From contig RQOL01000532.1 of assembly GCA_013076295.1 (NCBI GenBank), positions 2,356,001 to 2,420,000 on the forward strand: DNA of 64,000 nucleotides, written 5' to 3'. Both the position numbers and the translations under genes were made by a program. The stretch comes from Sanderia malayensis (Eukaryota; Cnidaria; Scyphozoa; Semaeostomeae; Pelagiidae). A model generated the notes under the pieces. That model worked only from the letters and a program-made list of their open reading frames with translations, was not told the DNA's origin and did not search any database. Each line of letters starts with the position of its first letter. Within the stretch, counting starts at the first letter, position 1. Positions 57,387 to 64,000 of this stretch are shown here, in pieces.

Positions 57387-57776
57387 TTACAGGTCGTCTC
57401 GGCTATAATCTTTCGTTATTTTTTTATCTTCTCTCTGAAAATGAAGTAAATTTATCAGAATTAAGGTAAAATTCAATTTTTAATGCAGATAACTTTTTGT
57501 GGCAATAGATTCAAACACTTAAAGAAGACTCACTTTCGATAGGGCTTCGGCCATAGCTACAACTTCAGCGATCTTTGGGTCTAAAAATTTAAAGAAACTC
57601 GAATAGATTCAACACGAAAGTAAGAGAACGTACTCAATAAAATGGAGAAGATTAATGCAACAAATAGAAAAGCAATGAACATTCACAGTAAAAAATAGGC
57701 TAGGAAAAAGTCGATAACTTCTCGACACACCTACTAACTTTCAAACATCGGCCATTTCTCTTCAAAGATCTACCAT
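57387..57776 (-). other. Unrecognised minus-strand exons (three candidates)
   Basis: Three short segments have good splice signals on the minus strand: 57776-57739 (TTTTTTAG acceptor, GTTAGT donor), 57580-57534 (TTTAG, GTGAGT) and 57434-57387 (TTTTCAG, then stop TAA at 57389-57387). The last two join in phase to read PKIAEVVAMAEALSK followed by REDKKITKDYSRDDL and a stop. I do not recognise this C-terminus. They may be 3' exons of the MTHFD1-like locus, of another gene, or UTR. Confidence 0.35.
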
Positions 57777-58554
57777 CTAAAAAATTAAAAAAATTAACTC
57801 TACAAGTCACTTTCAATAAAAATAGCAGCAAATAATCAGACTGCTGTCACAGGAATAGCTAGGTTAGAAATAAAAATTCCCAATAACAAGTGAACCTTGA
57901 CAAATATAGGACTTACAAAATAAGTTCAAGAAGCTTTGCGCCACCAGCAACCGTCATTACAGTCCAACTAAAACCAATTAATATAAATTAATATGTCAAC
58001 AATATTAACCGAACCATAAGGAATACATAGATAATAAGAACGAGAATAAACTTCATACTTGGGTGACAAAATGAAAGTCTTTGGTTAATAGCAAGTCATT
58101 CACATCACAGAACTTTGTTGCTTCTTCGCAGTCTTGTCTTTATCCTTGGCCTACACTCGTTGCTTAATCTTCCCTCGCCAAACGATGACCAAAAGGTCAG
58201 AATGACAACGTGCAAGGGGTTTTGTTGCAGGAAAAACAAAATGGCCGGAAGTTACTGATATAGCACCATATTTGGTAATAATTCTCACCTAAGCTAAAAT
58301 TTGCAATACCAAAATGAATCACATGGAAATCACCATGAGAACAATGAAATGATTGGACAAGGTTCACGACACAATGGTTGAACATTTCTTTACAAGCGCA
58401 TGCGTCCATAAAACATTCCCGTAAGCGATATGATTTAATGCCTCCTAAGTCATCCATAGGATTATTTAGGAAGTATGAAAATGCAGGTTTCCTGACAACA
58501 ATGATGCATTCCTAACGCCCATAAAGCATCAAAAACTTCTTGGAATGAAGTTGT

Positions 58555-58609
58555 AACTGTGGGGCTTCAAGTGCCAATTGTTACAATGGGCACTTGAAGC
58601 CATACAGTT
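58555..58609. other. Imperfect hairpin with 13-bp perfect core
   Basis: GGCTTCAAGTGCC at 58563-58575 pairs perfectly with GGCACTTGAAGCC at 58589-58601. Outside the core, AACTGT (58555-58560) pairs with ACAGTT (58604-58609) across a 2-base bulge on each side. The loop is 13 nt. It could be a small inverted-repeat insertion or a stem-loop RNA. Confidence 0.75.
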
Positions 58610-59229
58610 CTTCACAAAATTAGATGTAAATAAAATGTAAAAGATGTGGAAAATTGTTAATAAACAGTTGCTAAAAATTACCCGGTTCCAATAAAATTTC
58701 GCCAAAAAAAAAGGCGAAATCCTATCTTCCCCGGGGGGCCATTGCCACATGCCGAGCAGCCACTAAGCTCAAAATGTTTCATAGTTTTGCCAAATAGAAA
58801 GACTGAACTCTAAACAAAGATGAAATCTTTCGAGATCAGCAGTCTTTGCCGAAAAGTTAATAAAATCCCAGTGACATTTGGCAGAGGAAATGGCCACCGA
58901 AGTTTAATATTGCGCATTGAGCCTCTATACAGCATTGATTATAAACCACACGCGGGGAGCGAATCATTTACGCACGCGTCAAGGCACTTACGCTCATTTG
59001 TTTTGATGAAGTACTTTTAGTGAACTCTACCAACAATTCAGGAATCTGGAAAAAAAAGATAAATGCTCTAATGAATTCAACAATATCCACATTCGAGATT
59101 TCACACTGAGCGAGTATTCCGATTGGACCACTGGGTCGAATTACTTCCCACTTGCCAATTAAGTTGAAATGAAAAGGGTAGGGGTAACCATAGCTAAGTT
59201 AAATCCATTGGTCCATTTGTATGATCAGT

Positions 59230-59525
59230 TAAAAATTTCTTAGGACCATTGGGTGCAGAGATAATTGGCTTTATGGGACATTAACACCAGCTATACAGGT
59301 AATAAGGCATGGAACAGAGTGACAGGGTGGCTGCTTTTGAACCATACTGTTACCAAAGGATACCATTTTATGAAAATCGTCAAGAAATGAATTTCTTTGA
59401 GATCTCAGCACATTCTAAGACAATTTGCAATTTATTAGGACTATTGGATCGAGAGATAATTGGCATTATGTGACATTAACATCAGCTATACAGCTAATAA
59501 GGCATGGAACAAAACATGGAACAAG
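59230..59525. repeat. Diverged tandem duplication, period about 196 bp
   Basis: The phrase GAGATAATTGGC(T/A)TTATG(G/T)GACATTAACA(C/T)CAGCTATACAG occurs at about 59258 and again at about 59453, each followed by TAATAAGGCATGGAACA. Flanking sequence also matches weakly. Confidence 0.8.
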
Positions 59526-59708
59526 CATTGTAAAATTTATCAACAAACCATTAATATTTTGTGGCCAGAGACTTCACATTCTGTGAAAGGTTTGAGCCTG
59601 AAACATTCAGAGCATGAAGCATTAAAAAAATTTGAACTAACAAACTATTGGTAAATGCGTGCATATCTTTTTATAGTAGAACAGTCTTTGATCGGTACAG
59701 AGCTTCAG

Positions 59709-59912
59709 AATTGCTTTGAAAATCGGAAACATAGCGAAACATAATAAATACTAAAGCTTTTCGTATGACACTCATTAGAGTAGTACGTCAGAAAGAGATT
59801 TCTGATTGGCCAATTTCGATCCTCTTCTGGGTATAATTTCTCGTTAGGTTTTCATTTTCGCTCTCTTTAGTATTTATTATGTTTCGCTATGTTTCCGATT
59901 TTCAAAGCAATT
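59709..59912. mobile_element. MITE-like element with 48-bp perfect inverted arms
   Basis: The 48-bp left arm (59709-59756, starting AATTGCTTTGAAAATCGG) and right arm (59865-59912) are exact reverse complements, with a 108-bp spacer. No coding frame is present. A 12-bp direct repeat, ATATCTTTTTAT, lies about 35 bp outside the left arm (near 59663) and just outside the right arm (near 59915). It may be a target duplication that would set wider element borders. Confidence 0.85.
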
Positions 59913-60239
59913 TTATATCTTTTTATCTTATTTTTGCGCTATGTACATTCGCATTTTTGTTACAGGTACTTTATTAAAATAAAATAACATAAATTTTTAT
60001 TAAATTACAAAAGATACAAATTTGTGTTCACACACCGCAGAGCGCAGGATTCCCACCCTTAGCAACACCCTAGACTTGGAGGTGTTGCACTACCATGAGC
60101 TCTTGCGAATACATATCAGATGAAGTCTAACTCTCAGGCATCATGGCGGAGACGAATAAATCTATTTGTTTAGAAACCTATGGTGAAAAAAATAATGAAA
60201 AAATTAACGCTTGAGTTGACTGTATATTTTTGTATTATG

Positions 60240-60845
60240 TAGTGTTAAAGTCGCTAGATTCAAGGTTTGCTTTCCCAGTATTTAAGCTAGAGAGGCCGAC
60301 TAAATCATTCTTTGTTTAGGAATCTATGGTGAACAGGAATATTGAAAAAACTTTGATCATTTTTCCAAATAGTGGCCCAGAGTCCGAGAATTAGACGCTT
60401 CGTCCTCAAATGACAGTAGATTTCTTCCTGATGTTAAAGTCGCTAGATTCAAGGTATTTCTGTCCCAGAAGGCTGAAGCTTGTTTTAAAATGACCAGAAG
60501 GTGCTAATTAATAGAATTAGACTAACTTCGAGCCATATTTAATTGAATTTCAAAATGCAGAATTTCAATCCGACCTGTTAATGGTAGATACATAAAGTAA
60601 TTCACTTGTAGCAGTCACTGATGGATAGTAACTATTGAACTAACAGTCCCAAAAACTGAAACTTGTTTAAAAGTGATCAGAAGGTACTAATTAGTAGATT
60701 TAGACTATATGTGAGCCACATTTCATTGAATTTTAAAATGCGGAATTTTGATCTGACCCGTTCATGGTGGATACATAAAGTAATTCACTTGCAGCAGTCA
60801 CTGATGGATAGTAAAGTTGAACCAAGTGTCCCAGAAAGCGGAAAC
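60240..60845. repeat. Diverged tandem duplications, period about 183-190 bp
   Basis: TTAAAGTCGCTAGATTCAAG occurs at about 60244 and 60434. A second pair of about 150-bp blocks starts at about 60485 and 60668, sharing TACATAAAGTAATTCACTTG and CAGTCACTGATGGATAGTAA. Divergence between copies is about 10-15 percent by eye, so this is an old short array. Confidence 0.8.
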
Positions 60846-60929
60846 GTTAATGACCAGGGCACATAATGCTATAGGAAAGACACGTCATATGTCCACAAAT
60901 TGTGGAGACTCAAAATTACAAAACTATAT

Positions 60930-61005
60930 ATGAGTGGATAGCCTAGTGGTAGAGCGTCAGTGGGAGAGGACGAAGGTTGTGGGTTCGAGACCAACTAAGT
61001 CCACA
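60930..61005 (+). repeat. tRNA-like element (SINE head or tRNA pseudogene)
   Basis: The A box is TAGCCTAGTGGTAGAGCG at about 60940 and the B box GGTTCGAGACC at about 60981. GTGGA near the start (60936) can pair with TCCAC at the end (about 60999), as in an acceptor stem, over about 70 bases. The T-arm pairing is poor and no clean anticodon arm is seen, so a working tRNA is unlikely. Confidence 0.55.
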
Positions 61006-61060
61006 GTCCACAAATATTATCAACAGGTTGATTTTTTTGTTATGTGGACGTTAATTTACA

Positions 61061-61160
61061 AGTGCGTGCGTGCGCAGCAGTATGTATGACGTCATGATGA
61101 CCTTGTGGAGGCATTGTCCATAGGCTTGGCTTAGGGTTAGGGCTTCCGGAGGAGAAACAA
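61061..61160 (+). repeat. Isolated diverged satellite unit
   Basis: GTGCGCAGCAGTATGTATGACG, given here as TGCGCAGCAGTATG and TATGACGTCATGATGACC, is followed by GGAGGCATTG, GGCTTAGGGTTAGGGC and CCGGAGGAGAAAC. The order matches blocks A and B, but only one copy is present and it is strongly diverged. Confidence 0.75.
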
Positions 61161-61307
61161 GCCCCACAGCATGATTATTTCATTGCGTGATTTACTCTTC
61201 GCTTGACCAATTCCAATTATCATGAAATATGTTATGGTTTTTGCCAGGGCTTGCCAAAGCAGTATGCTACTAAGCTATTTTCTTTTTTAAAGAATTCAAT
61301 AACTTAC

Positions 61308-62519
61308 CTCCAGGCACAGGGGTGACCCAGGATGCTTTTTCTTTAGCTTCTTTATAACTGACATCACCCACTAATCTTCGTCCTGACTTTCTTGTCTCAT
61401 CTGATCAAGTAGGAAGAACGTATGGTCACTCACTTAATTGGCAGGGTTTAAATACAAAGATTAGCAAAGATATGGAAAAGTTCATGGCTTACCTAAAACG
61501 ACATTGATACCACAGTCAATGACGATAGCTCCTTCCTTGATCCAATCACCCTGATAATTACAAAAAAGAATTTTGACATAATTATAAAACAAAACGACAT
61601 ATAAAATTAATGAATATTAAGCATTTCAAATATGCAAGTGATTCCTAACCTGAACAAGTTCTTTCTGTCCACAGGCAACCAACAGAATATCAGCTCTACG
61701 AGCCTTTGAAAATAAATAAATGTTCATATTAATGAGAACTTTTGTGGTTATATACAGGGTTAGTTCATGAGAGCAGAGCAAGGGAGAGTTTTGTGTTGTC
61801 AGCAATAAGGTAGCTAAACAAAAAAGTAACCACATGAAAAGAAGAGATACAAGAATAAGTCAGTCTTACTACTTCAGGAAGATTCAGTTTTTGAATGGCA
61901 AATTGTTACAGTTGCATGGTTCCAAGTGAGAAGATTTGCCAATGGAGATCCCTAAAATGAGAAACATCAATATAATATCAATATAAATATACACTAACAA
62001 TTATACATATCATATGATAGCTATGAGGAAGAATTTAACAAGGCTAATGATCATACCACAATTTTACTTCTCCCAATGACAACAGCATTTTTTCCTTTTA
62101 CATCTACACCGGTACTTTGAATTAATTTAAGACATCCTCTTGGAGTGCAAGGAATAAAACAATTGTTCAATTGTCCCCTTGAAAGACGTCCTGCATTTAT
62201 ATCATGTAGCCTGCAAAAATAAAATAGCAATAAATAATCAACAATTGGCCATTAATAATTCCAACAATGCAATCCCATTTGCACAAACAAAATATTGAAA
62301 GCAAGATAGCAATAGAGTGTTCTCCAATTTAGCTAAACAAAGAGGTTAATAGCAAGCTCATTTTCCAAGAGGATTGTTATATGGGATGCTCATCATATCA
62401 CCATAGCATGAAAAACGTATAAACATAAACTTGCCCATCAACATCTTTTTCAGGCAAGACAGCATTAGTGCACAGATCAGCATCGATATTTTCAATACAA
62501 TCAAGTGGCAATTGCACAG
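61308..62519 (-). pseudogene. MTHFD1: Truncated, frameshifted MTHFD1-like dehydrogenase/cyclohydrolase fragment
   Basis: Minus-strand exons 62519-62435, 62210-62057, 61951-61870, 61703-61650, 61550-61493 and 61400-61308 match the N-terminal domain of cytosolic C1-THF synthase: [86 protein letters not shown]. The family enzyme oxidises methylene-THF and hydrolyses methenyl-THF. Several features say that this copy is broken. The first 90 or so residues, including the YxxxK active-site region, are missing, and coiled-coil exons lie there instead. Exon 61951-61870 is 82 nt: one extra base in an A run after HSK shifts the frame to a stop, while the next exon needs phase 0. Exon 62519-62435 ends at a GC donor. 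No proper exon for the following VGPMTVA block is found. It is unprocessed, since introns remain. An assembly error could explain the single base, but not the missing 5' part. Confidence 0.72.
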
Positions 62520-62707
62520 CTATTTTGAAAGTAAGTAAGTAAAATTTTAGTATAATTATGGTTTAGTTTACAGGCTAAGAAAACATACACAGTACATAGA
62601 TGTAAAGAACATAGAAATTAAATGAATCACTTGCTTAGATTATGAATCATTGCTTGTATCTGAGCATGTTTCTCAAGTTGAGCTTTTAAATGTCCCAATG
62701 CGTCACT

Positions 62708-64000
62708 CTATTCTTTCAAGTCCTTCTCATATTTTGTATTTAATAGTTTCAATGAAGATAACTGCAAGATTAATTAATAATGTTAATAATAATGTTCATC
62801 GTGGTTATCAACAATGTCAAAGACATAATTAAAATATATATTTGTTCATTATTTTCAATATAATTGAAGATAATTACCGTGTGGTTCATTTCTGACTTTG
62901 CATTCTCTGCAGCTGTTAATTTTTTCTCCGACTTTTTCACTTTCAACTCTAACTCAGACTTTTTCTTTTCTTGCAATTTTATTTCTTCTTGTAATTCAGA
63001 GATCAATTTTGTTGATGCTAAATTAATAACGGCATGCATTAATGAACAAATAAATAAACAAATAGATAAGATTAAATTAAAAGTAGGAAACTCGTAAACT
63101 AATAAATTAAATGATAAGCCAACATATTTCCAATACCCTCCATAGTTTTTTCATGCTCTTTTACTTTCATTATAATATTCTTTTTTTCTTTCTCTGACTT
63201 GTTATCTTGTTGCAAGACTCTGAAATAAAAAAGAATTTAAATCTTCATCTAACAAGCTTCCAATCATCCTGACCTGTTCTATGTTAGTAATAGTGTTTTC
63301 TTAAAACGATCTAAATAATTTTCCCCATAACACAATAAAAAAGAAGGAAAAAAATTACTCACCTATCGCATTTATTTTTTAGATCTTCATTTTGCCTACA
63401 ACACATGTTTTCCATTTCAACAAGGGTCTTGTTTTCAGTTGTAACAAGTTCAAAATTTCGCTGTATCCTTACCAACCTGCAACCAATAAACATTTTTATC
63501 GTCATCCTCATCAATCCTCATCAATCATCATCCTCATCAATCATCACTGTATAGCTTGCCACTTTAATTGAATGAACGAAGTATTATGATAACTAATTAT
63601 TTTAATACCTATCTTCTTCATCTGCATATAATAGTTTCAGTTCTTCGTGTTCCTTGGCAATCTTTGTTAAGCCCTCTACCTCATTCTTAAGCGCATTCAG
63701 CTAAAAATTAATAAACAATTAATAAAAAAATTATAGTCAACTACCCAAGAAGAGTTTTACTCATTCATTATCAACATCATGACATAATCTTTCCATTTTT
63801 CATTTACTTTTTCACTGACTTCTTCTCTTTCTTTTGACGAAGCTTCAAAATGTTCCTTCAACTTCAATTCCATTTCCACTTTCTCTTGCCTCACCTTTTG
63901 AGACTCCTTCATCAATTCTTCATAAAAACAAAACACAGAATCAAAGGCATCTGGAGACAGTAAATTAAAGCAACTGCTAACTTTTACAGTGCTACTTTCT
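62708..64000 (-). CDS. Coiled-coil protein, 3' part (possibly SYCP1-like), 5' end outside window
   Basis: Minus-strand exons 63950-63808 (or -63820), 63700-63609, 63476-63363, 63219-63137, 63017-62878 and 62761-62708 join in frame to an almost pure coiled coil rich in Lys, Glu, Leu and Gln, with no globular domain in view. The first exon reads FYEELMKESQKVRQEKVEME followed by LKLKEHFE. This resembles the block around FEELR...LEMHFKLKEDYE in synaptonemal complex protein 1, which bridges homologous chromosomes in meiosis. The match is short and coiled coils mislead easily, so SYCP1 is only a guess. The last exon has an in-frame TAG at 62710-62708. Beyond it the same frame stays open as coiled coil (ALGHLKAQLEKHAQIQAMIH) to TGA at 62629-62627. 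Confidence 0.6.

Larger units (their letters stand above)
57777..61307. other. Repeat-rich non-coding stretch between unrecognised exons and MTHFD1-like fragment
   Basis: Apart from a possible exon at 57967-57917, I see no gene here. The stretch holds a hairpin (58555-58609), diverged tandem duplications (59230-59520 and 60430-60840), a MITE (59709-59912), a tRNA-like element (60930-61005) and one satellite unit (61061-61160). Confidence 0.6.

Noticed and set aside
58100..58200. Ribosomal-protein-like processed pseudogene on the minus strand
   Set aside because: A short Lys-rich translation with an internal stop is suggestive, but I could not match it to any specific protein.
60930..61005. 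Functional tRNA gene
   Set aside because: A and B boxes are present, but the T arm and anticodon arm do not pair well; more likely a SINE head or pseudogene.
62627..62761. Missing N-terminal part of MTHFD1 in the exon just upstream of the fragment
   Set aside because: A weak resemblance (GHLKAQ ... MIHNL) can be forced, but the YxxxK active-site motif is absent and the sequence continues the heptad pattern of the neighbouring coiled-coil exons.

Overview
The window is nuclear DNA of an invertebrate animal. The genes carry spliceosomal introns with GT..AG ends, most 80 to 400 bp long, in an AT-rich background, and the gene set (HUWE1, FoxP, muskelin, ZC3HC1, POT1) is typical of metazoans. Gene compactness, dispersed short repeats carrying TGACGTCA-type sequence and TTAGGG runs fit a small chordate or other marine invertebrate genome. 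An ascidian such as Ciona is my best guess, but this is inference, not proof.

Layout. (1) 1-23141, plus strand: nearly all of HUWE1, a giant HECT ubiquitin ligase, in about 63 exons (about 13.5 kb of coding sequence). Only the first codons lie outside the window. (2) 23656-25184, minus strand: an HTRA2/Omi-type mitochondrial serine protease in three exons, convergent with HUWE1. (3) 25320-26100: a 133-bp satellite carrying telomere-type TTAGGG motifs fills the divergent promoter between HTRA2 and KIN17. (4) 26153-30091, plus strand: KIN17 in 17 exons. (5) 30092-33751: non-coding DNA upstream of FoxP. (6) 33752-40248, plus strand: FoxP, 12 coding exons, 851 aa. (7) 41784-45376: a 3.6-kb inverted-repeat element whose arms are built of 91-bp tandem repeats (foldback-like), embedded in a second block of the telomere-motif satellite (to about 46135). 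(8) 46220-55910, plus strand: a tight co-directional run of POT1 (374 aa, apparently lacking the second OB fold), ZC3HC1/NIPA (589 aa) and muskelin MKLN1 (733 aa). (9) 56000-61300: repeat-rich DNA with a tRNA-derived SINE, a tRNA-like element, a hairpin MITE with 48-bp perfect arms, diverged tandem duplications and a few unrecognised exons. (10) 61308-62519, minus strand: a truncated, frameshifted MTHFD1-like fragment. (11) 62627-64000, minus strand: the 3' part of a coiled-coil gene, tentatively SYCP1-like.

Functionally the genes are unrelated housekeeping or developmental genes: ubiquitin ligation, mitochondrial proteolysis, DNA/RNA binding, transcription, telomere protection, nuclear-basket biology, the CTLH ligase, folate metabolism and probably meiosis. 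I see no bacterial-style operon. The POT1-ZC3HC1-MKLN1 run has intergenic gaps of only 235 and 308 bp and could be co-transcribed. The most unusual items are the foldback element inside the telomere-motif satellite, the compact POT1 beside that satellite, and the damaged MTHFD1 copy. Exon boundaries were read by eye from frame, splice sites and remembered homologues, so individual ends may be off by a few bases.
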